Shown here piece after piece: positions 23,529-34,700 of a DNA stretch of 64,000 nucleotides. The stretch is taken from assembly GCA_029204225.1 (NCBI GenBank), contig CM055110.1, forward strand, positions 39,869,515 through 39,933,514, given 5' to 3'. The stretch is from Diphasiastrum complanatum. Lineage: Eukaryota > Streptophyta > Lycopodiopsida > Lycopodiales > Lycopodiaceae. Below the pieces are notes generated by a model. That model was given only the letters and a program-made list of their open reading frames with translations, searched no databases and was not told the origin of the DNA. The translations under genes and the position numbers were made by a program. How positions within the stretch are numbered: position 1 is the stretch's first letter; every line of letters begins with the position of its first letter.

Positions 23529-26307
23529 AGAAGAGGAGGCAAAGGAATTCAAATATCTACTGAGGATCGTTCTCGTTATAGGGCAGAAGGAAAGAAAAAC
23601 TTGAATTTGTGGATAGATGGAACATATGGAAAACAACTTTATATAAATAAAGTTCACTTTTTAGAAGGTGAGTTAATTCAGATATCCTCTTAGTGTCTAA
23701 ATAGAGATTGTCATCTCCAAAAGAGGAGGCAAAGGGGTTCAAATATCTGCTGAAGATCGTTCTCGTTACAGGGCAGAAGGAAAGAAAAACGTGGATTTGT
23801 GGACAAATGGAACATTATATCCACAAGATCCAAGCAATTTGACACATCCCACATTCTCTTCAATAACTCATTTAGTTACATGGATATGGAATGGGCATAG
23901 TGGATTGCTAGGATATTGTGAAAGATTGCAAAACCATGGAAAACAACTTTATATGAATAAAGTTCACTTTTTAGAAGGTGAGTTAATTCAGATATCCTCT
24001 CATTGTCAGAATAGAGATTGTCATCTCCAAAAGACGTTAGAAAAAAATGAACAACTTAAAAAAAATAATGAATCATTACAGAAGAAAGCAATCAATATCA
24101 AATTAGAACTAGAGCAAATGCAATCAGTCTTACAGTCTATTTGTATTGAAAACTTACAATTACTGAAGGATGTGGATTTGGTAAAGAAGAAGGCTGAAAG
24201 TAAGAAGCGAAAGCGACAAAGTTGCAAGGATATTCAAACGCTTTCAAAAGGAGGTTATCGAAATAGAAGGATCCGTGCATTCAAGTAAGCATATTCTAAA
24301 TTTTGTAAGTTTTTCAATGACATTTGGATTCAATTTTAGCTATGGTGATATTCTGTTAACTATCTTTTTTTTTGCAGATCTGCATTAGTAGCTCCTCGAA
24401 ATACTAAAGACAATGCTTCACTAGGAATGTCATTGGGCACAATATTGACTTGCAAATCCACCGAGCGTATCATGATGAACAATAGGATTTCAAATGTAAA
24501 GTGTAAAATAGCAGAGTCTTTGATGGTGGACATTCAAAATATTTTAGATAAGACTATAGTTCATGGTGCTTGTGATTTTGCAGGTATTAGTAGGGAAGCA
24601 TATGCAACAATATTTAAACTAATTAGAGAAGCTTTTAAGCAAGTTCAAATTAGAAAAGTCCCAATCCCTAGGACATACCACTTGAAGAAAGAAAGGGATA
24701 CATTAAACATAGGTATGTGTAAGATCACTGGAACTCCATTTCATATTGAGGAGGTGTATGAAACTGATGGAAGATCGATATTCTATAATTCATCAAACAA
24801 TTTATTTGTTGATCTAAATTACTTGCTGAGATACATCGTCACATTCTACAATATAACCTATGAAAAGGTGAATGGCAAAATAATCATAGTACTTAAGTTA
24901 GATGAGTCAAAAATTGTGAAAGGGCAGAAGATGGAAAGGGTTAGTATAACTCTCATGAATGGTGCTCTATCCCAAACAGAGAACCAAGAAGATTTCAAAT
25001 TCAGTGTCCAGTCAGAAAATGATATATGGTGGTTGGCAGCGTTTAAGGTAACTAGTCTCATTATTACATTACATTCATTGAATAGTATTAATACATTGTA
25101 AACTAAGTATGATTAATTCTTTGGACAGGTGCTGAAAGAGGATCATGATATATTATCATGGATATTCTCAAGGACATCTTATCCTAGGATCATCAAGGAC
25201 CATATGGATGGAGGATTTCTCAACGTTCCAGGAGTTGGAGACTTCAATGTTGAATGGCACTTAGCAGGTGATTTGAAAACATTGAAATGTATGTATAATG
25301 TCTCTCACGGTGCTACATCAAAACACCCTTGTTTGTACTGCATGAAAATGGCAAAAGATGTAACTAGGAGTACAAGAATTACTAGAGAATATGCAGATCC
25401 AAACTGGAAGCCTGTGCTGCCTATCCCCTTAAAAAATGTGCATGTTTGCACTCTTCATGCAAAAGTTAGATTAATAGAAAAGATCATTTATCTTCATATA
25501 GTTTTTGCTTGGAATACTAAGCCAACATCATTAGCAATGGAAGCTATCTCTCGATTAGAAGATGTTTTATCAAAAGCGGGACTCCATAAAGGACATGTCA
25601 AAATTCAAAAAGATGAAAAGCTTTTAGGAAAGAATGGGAACATGCCAACTAAGCCAAGCATAGGAGGAGCAAAAGCACGTCTTTTTCTATCAAATCATAC
25701 TGGGTAAGGCTTCTAATATTCAACACTCAGTCTGGACAGATATTATTGCTGCCACTCAGGACTTCAAGAAAGATGGCAAAACCAGAGTACTAAAAGTTGA
25801 TGTATGAAAAAAGCTTGATAGTATGATTGCTGTTTTAAGAAAAGAAAAATATTCTGATATTGATAAGAAAGTTGTCCAAAGGACTTGTGTCGAGTTTGTT
25901 AATGCAATATCAAAAGCATGGGGAGAAGATCACATCACTCATTACATGGTTAGTATAAAATTTTCAAAATGCTTTCAAATTTTCATATATATTTAGATCT
26001 AAACATAAGACTAACATTATGATTTTGACATATGCAGCACATACTAAGAGATCATACAACATTTTTTGCAAATACATATGGAAGCTTGAGTGTATGGTCA
26101 TCACAAGGGATGGAGAAGTCACACTGGCAAGCACGAGCAGCATTTCATCGAAATACACAACATGGAGGAACCAATGAAAAATGAAACTACATTTGTCAAT
26201 TGTTTCAGTGGTTTTACCGTAGAGTTCATATTCAACGAAGATGCGTGTTGTCTGAAACCACCTCGTCTCGCAGCAAAATCATCTATTATGAGAGCATCCT
26301 ACAATAG
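23529..26307 (+). pseudogene. Transposase-like gene, multi-exon, decayed
   Basis: The exons are: A ending at 24284 (from about 23722), B 24378-25047, C 25129-25948, D 26038-26307, with GT..AG introns (93, 81 and 89 bp) that keep the frame for A to B and B to C. Exon A ends in a Lys-rich coiled coil (LEKNEQLKKNNESLQKK). Exon B has VLKLDESK, C has HLAGDLKTLKCMY and HPCLYCM, D has GMEKSHWQARAAF and HRNTQHGG. I read the Asp, Asp and Glu in these motifs as a possible DDE triad with a CxxC insertion, an inference from spacing and pattern. Defects are a frameshift near 25702, TGA at 25805-25807 and TGA at 26182-26184. Part of exon A is tandemly duplicated (23532-23719 repeats 23725-24036 with an internal deletion). 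The gene is convergent with the acidic gene, 56 bp away. Confidence 0.65.
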
Positions 26308-26363
26308 GAAATATGTTAGGAAAAACACATTCAGTGATTGAAAACATTCAAATGCAAGGAAGA

Positions 26364-27377
26364 TTAAACACTTACACATTCTTCATCATCAGCAGCAACC
26401 AGATCAGGATGATCAATATAATGACCACGTACTGAAGTGGAATCATCAGTGAAATTCATTAATGATGGATGAGGGAAGCCCATCTGGGATTGAAATGCTG
26501 TGAATTCTTCATCGGATGGTCTGCCTCGTCCATCCTCAGCTATATTTGATAAAGTCTTATCCAGGCATTCTTCACCGGTCATAAGACCCTCCTCATCATC
26601 AAAATCAATACCAGCAACAAGGTCATCTGTCTCAAAATCTGCAAAGTGGAAGAATTCGGAAATTGTGCCGGATAATAAGCATAGAACCTTGTCCTCACGA
26701 TAGTCAAAAAATTTACATAAATCAGCAGTAGTAAAATATACATCGTCATTAATATAATATACAGGCAAATTGAAAAGACATTTTGAATCCTCCATAGATT
26801 TGGATTCATCATCAGATGTATTTTGGCCAATGAAAGAATCTCGGAGAACATTAGTATTTAAATCAATGAAGTCACTTTCTTTATCAGAAGTGTCGATAAG
26901 AAAGTAACTGATATCCTTTATGGCTGACTGAACAGAGGAGGGTAAAAAAGGAGGGTCAGCAACAGGAAACTCATCATCATCTGGGATCTGAACTAAAAGA
27001 AAAAGTACGAAACCACTCTAATATTCAACCAATCGACATTTCTTGTTGCAATACGGACACATAGAAATACTTTTGAAAAGATCAAACAATTTGGTGAACA
27101 TTCTATCCAGTCTATGTCTAAAAGCTGGGAAGAAATGAACAAGATCAGTATAATGCATGTACTGGGGTTGACTTATGGAGAAAACAGGCTTGCTAAGTAT
27201 ATCTCTGAATCTGACATAATGTTCATAAAATACGTCAAAATTTGGTTGTGTAGTCCTGAAAACATGTAGATAAGGTCTGAATAGGCTGTGGAAGTAGTCC
27301 AGATTATCAGTAATCCCAAATTCACTCAGAAATGAACTCAAGTCTGATTCTCGTGAGGATGATGAGGAAGAGGCCAT
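26364..27377 (-). pseudogene. Acidic CxxC protein of the DNA element
   Basis: From ATG at 27377 (MASSSSSSRESDLSS) to the stop at 26364 is 338 codons in one frame, broken once by TAG at 27018-27020. An upstream ATG at 27434 is in frame but would translate the promoter repeats, so I prefer 27377. The N-terminal half is rich in Phe, Tyr and His (FHSLFRPYLHVFRTTQPNF) and ends in MCPYCNKKC, a possible half zinc site. The C-terminal half is strongly acidic (DFETDD, FDDEEG, AADDEE). I do not recognise the family. Second genes of DNA transposons often encode DNA-binding or accessory proteins, and position supports that, but function is unknown. Confidence 0.6.
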
Positions 27378-28210
27378 GGCAGTAGCGTGAATATCGCACT
27401 TGTGCGCGCGGGAGAACTGAACCAAAACTAACAATCAAAATGGCGCAGAAGATGGATATGTATGGCAGACAGAAACTGAATATCGCACTTGTGCGCGAGT
27501 AGGTATACTTGCAAGCAAACTGACAGAAATGAGCGCGCACAAAAGCGATATGTTGTGAATTTTGAGAACGCAAAAGGTAAAAAAATTATTTGGTTTCCGT
27601 GCCATTTATACTAAATTTTTGCGCGTGTGGTCAATGGACTTATGACACGTGTCTACTTTCAATTCGACAAGAGGCGTAGGAACGTGTGAGATGACACCTG
27701 CACACATGTGAAATGACACCTAGACACATGTCGCATGTTCATTCGAGTGCTTATAAACACATGTCGCTCTCGCATTCGGTCGTACAAATCCCACACGTGT
27801 ATTGTGATAGAGTGACACATGTCGCACTCGCATTTGTCCGTATAACTTCCACATGTGTGACAGGACGTTCTTTCGCACGTGCGAACCCTGATATAAAATT
27901 ACAAATTTCGATGAATTTTTTTCACTTTTTTTTTCGCTCCGCATATCGCATTTGTGCACGCCCTTCACGATCAAAATTCCTCCTACTACCTTCCATGCGC
28001 ACAAGTTCCATACGTCTTTCTATGTGTCACCCCATATCGCACTTGTGCATCTTTCCTCAAATCTAATCGTTCTCTCTGATAATCGGCTCGCATAGGTCCG
28101 ATATACCGTACATTCTGTCTTTACATAGCGGTCCTCTGCGAGTCCTTTATCATCCCTTCCTTCTCATCCTAACTTTCATGCACAAGTCTGCTATCACATA
28201 GTTCACGCCC
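27378..28210. promoter_or_regulatory. Divergent promoter region with palindrome array
   Basis: This roughly 830-bp region separates two divergently read genes. TATCGCACTTGTGC-type units occur near 27393, 27481, 27943 and 28032, with an inverted one near 27534. CACATGTG or CACGTG-centred palindromes occur near 27641, 27681, 27704, 27724, 27759, 27793, 27815, 27850 and 27876. The density of E-box/G-box-like sites in both orientations fits a bidirectional promoter or a transposase-binding array. Binding by any protein is inferred. No open frame of note is present. Confidence 0.65.
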
Positions 28211-28297
28211 ATGGATAGGAGAAAGCAGACAAGGAGAGACTTCTTCTCTCTTGGCTCATCCTCATCTCCTGCGGTTGCCATCACACCCCCTACTAGA

Positions 28298-28588
28298 CCT
28301 AGAATGCGCAACCGCAGCAGGTGGCTCTCTGAGATACGCAAGTATCAGAGGTCAACAGCCATGTTGATCCCAAGAGCTCCATTCTACCGTGCTGTCCGGA
28401 ATATAACAAGAAATTATCTCGGACAACACGTTAGATTCACGCCGAGTGCTCTTTAGTGCCTTCAAGAGGCTACTGAAGATCATATTAGCCTTTTTTTTTA
28501 GGATTCTTTTTTGCTTGCCATCCATACCAAGAGGGTTACCATAATGCCCAAGGATTTTCAACTTCTGATCAGAATGAGGGATAGGTAC
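28298..28588 (+). other. Histone H3-like fold domain
   Basis: This marks the H3 core within the fusion gene. Identities with H3/CENH3 are dense in alpha-N (EIRKYQ.ST), alpha-1 (LI...PF.R.VR.I), alpha-2 (LQEA.E) and alpha-3 (IH.KRVTIMPKD.QL). The N-terminal tail is short and has no canonical ARTKQ start. Two TAG codons (28454-28456, 28499-28501) lie inside alpha-2 without disturbing the frame. Confidence 0.85.
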
Positions 28589-29149
28589 TATAGGTTACAT
28601 GTATCTCAGCCTGCTACTCCTAGACCAACTCTTGTAGATAGGACTCATCTTCCTATGAAGCGTCCTAGGAAGCAGACAGCCCCCAAGCGTGCTCCTAAGA
28701 AAGTGAAGCCTATCCCAGAATTCATTGTAGATAATGCTGCTGTTGATAATGCTGTAAATATAGTTGCCTCTGTTTTGGATACTCCCTAATATTGTTGTAG
28801 ATACTACACTTCCACCTCCTCCTCCTCCTTCCAATTTCTATACATATATAGATTCGAATGATTATCTTAAATTTGAGAGAGACATATCGGATGCTATAGA
28901 TACAATTGGTACTCCTTTTTGTTTTAGACTAGAAGAACTTGATTTTAGTATTAATTTTAGAGTTCTAGATTGCCTAGATCTCAAAGACAGACGGGCTTCT
29001 ATCAGTGATCCTGTGATAGAGTCCAGGCTGACACTCTTACAAATTGACATTGCAAGAGATTCATCAAACGAGTTGCTGGTGCTGAGTAACTTTCTACTCC
29101 AGGCTTTCAAGGAGAATAATGACACATTGTCATAGTGTCTGACAAGTGG

Positions 29150-29889
29150 ATTCACACCAGCAACAAAGTTTCTGGTCATTCCTTATCATACCAAGTAAGA
29201 TATATTAAGTGCTTCTTCCTGTTTTGTGCATTAACATTGACATTTTCAATTAAATAGTTCTTAGAATTGCCGCTAAAGTACTTTCAATCTTATTTTGCAA
29301 TGACCACTAGAGTTTAAATCTGATCTCTATTAAGAGATCTGTAAATAATATTATTAAATGTTCTTGTGTCAAGATGAATTCGGCGAGAAATACGCATAAG
29401 GATGTAGATATATTCATTCCATATCTAAGTAAATATATTCCTATAGACGTTGCCCATTCCGTAGACTGACAGATCGTCAGCTTGGAGGTAAACTCTTCTT
29501 TCTTAATAGCATTTTGAAATCAATATTCTAATGAAATATTTTCAATCTAATTCATTCTGTTTCATAATCGATTTCTTGTGTGCTGAATTATTTTGCAGTC
29601 ACCCCAGCAAAATGATTCATTCAGCTGTGGCTGGTACACATTGTACAATGCCAAGCTGTTTTTTGAGTGGTTCATCCTTCAACAAGATGTTGATATTTCT
29701 AAGTTAATAGATTCTGTTTATTCTTATTTTAGAATCATGATTAGTTTTCTATTCTGGTGATGTTATTTGCCATTACTAATACATGAATGTTCTATTTTGC
29801 AGTTTACACTTCCTGAGTACACATCAAACCAGGTGTATAGATTTAGACAAGAAATTATCCTGAGTATACAAGCTCGGGCAAGGCTTTAG
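29150..29889 (+). other. Ulp1/C48 cysteine protease domain
   Basis: The order His-Trp(stop)...Asp(Asn)...Gln...Cys is that of Ulp1-type proteases. The residues are His in NDH (29305-29307), DSL-like MNSARN, PQQ (29602-29610) and SCG (29623-29631). Ulp1 proteases remove SUMO-like modifiers in cells, and related domains are common passengers of plant DNA transposons. Here the domain is tethered to a histone fold. Confidence 0.8.
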
Positions 29890-29927
29890 CCTCCCTCCCG
29901 TTATTGATGATGGTGCAAAGGATGATG

Positions 29928-30581
29928 TGTGAAAATTGTCAACATTTCCTAGCTAGTTTGAGGCCTAAATTGGCAATTTTTGTACATAGTTTTGGATCTA
30001 ACCTTTCACACGTGTGAAAGAGACCTAGATACTTTTATTCTAGTATATATTTCATGTTGAAGAAGTCTCAAACTTCGGGACCTTCTAAATGACACTAAAA
30101 TCATGTTATTTGGACATATAGGCCAAAATTGGCTATTTTAGGTTACTGGTGTCCTAAAATTGGGTCCTAAGTTCTAGAGAGAGGAGAGAGAGTCATCTCT
30201 CTCACCTATATTAGGCTGAAATTCGTGGAGAACAGGTTGGAGAAACCTTTTGTATGCTTCATTGAGATCAATAGATCATTGTCATTGTTTCTTCCTCCAT
30301 TGAGAGCATTGTTGTGTGTATTGTCTTCAAGCTATTGTGTATGATCTTAGGTGCTTTCCAAAAGTGGTAGGCTGATGTATTATGGACTGTATAATGCTAT
30401 TTTGGGCCACACTTGATGTTTATGGAAGTTTCCATTTGTGGTAAATGCTTTTTGATCAAGTTCTTTGCATTCTAGGTAGCATAGAATGTGTTGCCAATTC
30501 CTAGCTTATGTAGTTTGGAGTGCAAGCATTCAAGCCAATGATCTTGGAGTTTAGATCCACTTAGGATCTGTATTTTTCACA
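29928..30581 (+). repeat. Copia-2 5' LTR
   Basis: It begins TGTGAAAATTGTC and ends TATTTTTCACA. A perfect 16-bp palindrome TTTCACACGTGTGAAA is at 30004-30019. Confidence 0.95.
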
Positions 30582-31753
30582 TGGTATCAGAGCTAGTTGG
30601 CTTCTATTTACAGTAAGTATTCCATTTTTGGTGATATTTGGATGTTTGATCAAGTTCTAGCATGATTTTGCATTGCTTTGTTGATCAAATCTTACTAACC
30701 TTTGTTTTGTGAGTTGAACTTGTGGATCAAAAGCATATTTCAGGTCTATTGAAGATCAGAGGCTGAAAAGAAACTATTTTGGATCAGATCATAACACCTA
30801 ATCATTTGTGATTGTGAGGCTTGTGCATATTCAATACTAACAATGTTCTTTTCAATCCTATTGTTGACAATCTCCATTCTTGGATGAACACTCTCCTTAA
30901 GTGGATGAAACTTCTCCTTAAGTGGATGACAAATGATCTTTTGAGTGAGTTGTAATTCTCCTAAAGGCTGAGCAAAGCTCCCATTTGGATGAAAGATCCC
31001 CTTTTTTGGGTGAACATATTGTAAGCTCCATTGTGAAGAGCATATTGTAAAGATTGTCATCAATTTTGGCATAAATTTTGGTGTACTTTGTTGAGCATGT
31101 AAGTAACTCTCCTTATGTAATTTGATTGGAGCATTTGCTGGAAGGTGTTAACCATTATGCAAGTTTGTTTTCAGGTTCTTAACAGGTTGAGGAACATTCT
31201 CATGTGAAGTGATCTTAGATCTACATCTAAACACCAAGATTTGACAAGATAGTGAAGCTAGTCTTGTGATTCACTAAGTGTGCTCATTCATTCACCTCTA
31301 AATCTTGTATTTATCACTTGCTGGAGTTTAGAAACTTTTAGAAGTGTGGTTTACATGTGGTTTTATAGGTTGAATCAATATCTTAGTGTGTTGATCATAT
31401 GTTGATCAAGTTTGTTCATTACTAGGTAATCTTGGCATCCTAGTTTTGGGTATTTTCTAAGAATGCAAGTAACTCTTCACACCATAACTTGATTTGGTCA
31501 CTTGCTGGAAAGTTTGAGAGCTTAAGCAAGAGTGTGTTCAGGTTGGTTTGATTTTGTAATCCATTCTTAGTGTGTGCAAAGTGTTGCATGTGTTTCAATC
31601 TTCCTTTCTATGCTTGGAAACCATCTAGGTTCAAGATAGAAGTGTTTTAGGGTCCTAAATCTTCATAGATCTCTTTATCTATCATTTGTTGAGAGAAAAG
31701 TGAGTGCTAAGTGCTTTAGGACAGAACCTAAAAGTTGAAGAAACATTAGAATC
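30582..31753 (+). other. Copia-2 primer site and long leader
   Basis: The primer site is followed by 1.17 kb of leader without a supportable gene. Around 30885-31018 there are short repeats of a 'GGATGAA..CTCCTTAAGT' type. Confidence 0.75.
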
Positions 31754-34700
31754 ATGGCTTCCAATGGTGGGATCATGCTAGAGTCTAGTGAAAGGTTGAG
31801 TTCATCAAACTACTCTACTTGGAAAGTGAGGATGGAGTCCTTACTTGAGTTGAATGAACTCATGGACATAGTTGCAGAAATTGAAGAGAGACCTCTCACA
31901 CTTCAAGAGCAACAAAGGTCTGATAATAAGGCCAAAAGGGCTCTTCATATCATTAAAATGAATGTTACAAATGAACTTCTCAAGGAAGTTGGAAAGTGTC
32001 AAAGTGCAAGTGAGGCATGGAATGCCTTAAAGAAGCTCTTTGAATCAAAGTCCACATCTAGGGTATTGACCCTAAGGAGACAAATATTTTCTAGTAGGCA
32101 AAGAGAGGGTGAAAGTGCTCATGCATTTATCTTGAGAGTTAAGTCCCTAAGTGATGATTTAGCATGCATTGATGAGAACATAAAAGATGGTGAAATAGTC
32201 CAAGTTATGTTGAATGGTTTGCTAAATGAACATGCTAACCTTGTGCAAAGTTTTGCCATTCAAAGAGTCTTGCCAAGTGTGGTTGAGTTGCAAGAAATCT
32301 TATTGGCTGAAGAACATAGGTTGCAATCAAAGCTTGATGGTGCATCCTTGCAAGGTGGAGGTGAAGAGGCTTTCTTCACAAAAGGCAAATTCAAGGGCAA
32401 AGGTAAAGGCAAAGGGAAATGGTCCAAAGGTGGTAACTTTGATCATGATGATCACTCTTCCTCTTCCTCTTCTACTAAGAACAATAAGTCAAAGTTCAAG
32501 TGCTTTTATTGTGGGATAAAAGGTCATTTTGCAAATGAATGTTATAAGAAGAAAAGAGAGCAAGGAGAGAGGCAAGGAAATCTTACAATAGATGAGGAAG
32601 AACATAACACATGTGAATCACTTGTTATGACTTCAAGTTTGTTAGCCAACATAGATGATAATGATCCTTGGTGGATTGATAGTGGAGCCTCATCTCACAT
32701 GACAAGACATAAGGAATACTTTACATCCTTATTGTCTTATAAGGGAGAAGGTAACATCATCTACACTGCAAATGATGGTCAATGTGACATCAAAGGCATA
32801 GGCACTATTCCTATTTCCCTTTCAACAAATAGGAAAGCAAATCTTGAAAATGTTTTGTACATTCCTTCAATCACTAAGAATTTGCTTAGTGTAAGTCAAA
32901 TGATTGGCAAAGGACTTGATGTGGAGTTCATTGGAGATGCATGTTTGATAAGTAAATGTGGATCCTTGATTGCTCAAGGTAGGAGGCATGGTAAACTTTT
33001 CAAGCTTGATGCATGTGTGATCTCTAATCATGAAGGATGTATGGCTAGGGAGCAATTGACAAACCAAGAAGTTTGGCACAAGAGGTTGGGCCATCCCAAC
33101 TTCAAATCTTTGGAGGTAATGGCAAAGAAAGAGCTTGTTCTTGGTCTCCCTAAAAGTCTTGTTGCAAACAATAGTGTTTGTGAACATTGTGCCTTGTCCA
33201 AATCTCATAGACTTGCTTATTCTAGATCTACTTCTAGATCTAAAGAAGCTTTTCAACTTGTGCATTCTGATATTCATTCTTCTAGTACAACTAGCAATGG
33301 TGGGGCAAAGATGTATGCAACTTTCATTGATGACTTTAGTAGGTATACTTGGATCTATCTTCTTAAAAGTAAGGATGAAGTGTTTGCTGCATTTGTCAAG
33401 TTCAAGAATGAAATGGAAAACCAATTCAATACAAAGATCAAATGCTTAAGATCTGATAATGGAGGGGAATACACCTCAAATAGGTTCAAAGACTTTTGTA
33501 TAGCACATGGGATTAAGAGGGAGATGTCTAGTCCTAGGACTCCACAATAGAATGGAGTGGCCGAGAGGAAGAATAGAACCCTTTGTGAATGTGCCAAGGC
33601 AATGAGACTACATGCTAATCTTGCTAAGTCTTTTTGGGGGGAAGCTTTAGCATGTGCTAACTATCTATGTAATAGATGGACAAGTGCTTCCTTGGATGGT
33701 AAAACTCCTCATGAGGTTCTTTATGGTAGAAGGCCGAGTGTCAAGCATTGTAGGATCTTTGGATGTACATGTTTTGTGAATATCACACTTGATGATAGAA
33801 CTAAAGAAGATCCTTCATCAAAGAAGGGTGTGTTTGTTGGCTATAGTGAAGTAAGCAAGGCTTACAAAGTGTACATTCCTTCTACAAAGAAAGTTGTCAT
33901 AAGTAGGGATGTCATCTTTCATGAAGAGAATGTTTCCAATGTTGTTGATGTTGATGTTGATGTGCCTACTAATCATCATGATGTGCAAGATGTCTTGGAT
34001 GAAGATGGAGATGCCACTCCAAAGCAAACTTCAAGGAAGACTCAAAGGCAAAGGGCTAAGCCATCAAGGCTAACCTATGATGAAAAAGGAAAGCAAGTGG
34101 TGGACAACTCTAACTTTGCTTTTCTTACCTCTTTTGATGAACCAACTTGTGTAGGTGAAGCAATTCAAAAGAAGGAATGGATCCAAGCCATGGATCATGA
34201 GCATCAAGCACTCATCAAAAGCAACACATGGAGGTTGGTAAAGCTTCCAAAGGACAAGAAGGCAATTGGTTGTAAGTGGATCTTCAAGATCAAGACAAAT
34301 CAAGATGGATCAATCAACAAGTACAAGGCAAGGTTGGTGGCAAAGGGGTATGCTCAAGAATATGGTATTGACTATGATGAGACCTTTGCACCCGTGGCAA
34401 AGATGGTAACTATTCGAATCCTAATCTCTCTTGCAACTCTTTATGATTGGGATATGTGGCAAATGGATGTTACTAATGCCTTCTTGAATGGTGATCTTGA
34501 AGAAGATATTTACATGGAGCAACTCAAGTGGCAATTTCTTCAAGGCAAGGAAGATCTCGTTGAGGTTTGGTTTGAGCTCAAATGGGCTGGTTTTATTAGG
34601 TTTGATACTCAACTTCATCTACTCTACTTCATGTTGGATAGAAGTGTAGAAATCTATCTTTTGGTTTATGATGGTGACATTGTTTTCACTAACTATAGTG

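Larger units (their letters stand above)
28211..29889 (+). pseudogene. Histone H3-like (CENH3-like) / Ulp1 cysteine protease fusion
   Basis: Exons are 28211-29194, 29301-29487, 29599 to about 29704 and 29803-29889. The start MDRRKQTRRDFFSLG is followed by an H3 histone fold: WLSEIRKYQRST, LIPRAPFYRAVRNI, SAL.CLQEATEDH, then AIHTKRVTIMPKDFQL. A basic linker (KRPRKQTAPKRAPKK) and a Pro run lead to a Ulp1/C48 domain: FLVIPYHTNDH with catalytic His, YLSKYI, then SPQQNDSFSCGWYTLY with the oxyanion Gln and nucleophile Cys. Loop 1 of the H3 fold is one residue longer than in canonical H3, as in centromeric H3 variants. Defects are TAG at 28454, 28499, 29133 and 29308 (the Trp after His), TGA at 29467, a frameshift near 28787, and an intron-1 acceptor reading AA instead of AG. 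The usual catalytic Asp appears as Asn (MNSARN). The exon 3 donor is unclear. Copia-2 landed 38 bp after the stop. Confidence 0.85.

Noticed and set aside
25704-25731. Tiny intron to explain the frame break in the transposase-like gene
   Set aside because: About 27 bp is too short for a plant intron; the next frame continues at once, so a frameshift is more likely.
26979-27020. Intron over the TAG of the acidic gene
   Set aside because: The only possible intron is about 40 bp, below plant limits, and the frame continues unchanged across the stop.
28454-28501. Stop codons repaired by RNA editing or TAG reassignment
   Set aside because: TGA and TAA stops also occur, U-to-C editing is known only from plant organelles, and one site has a sense codon in a sister fragment. 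Decay is simpler.
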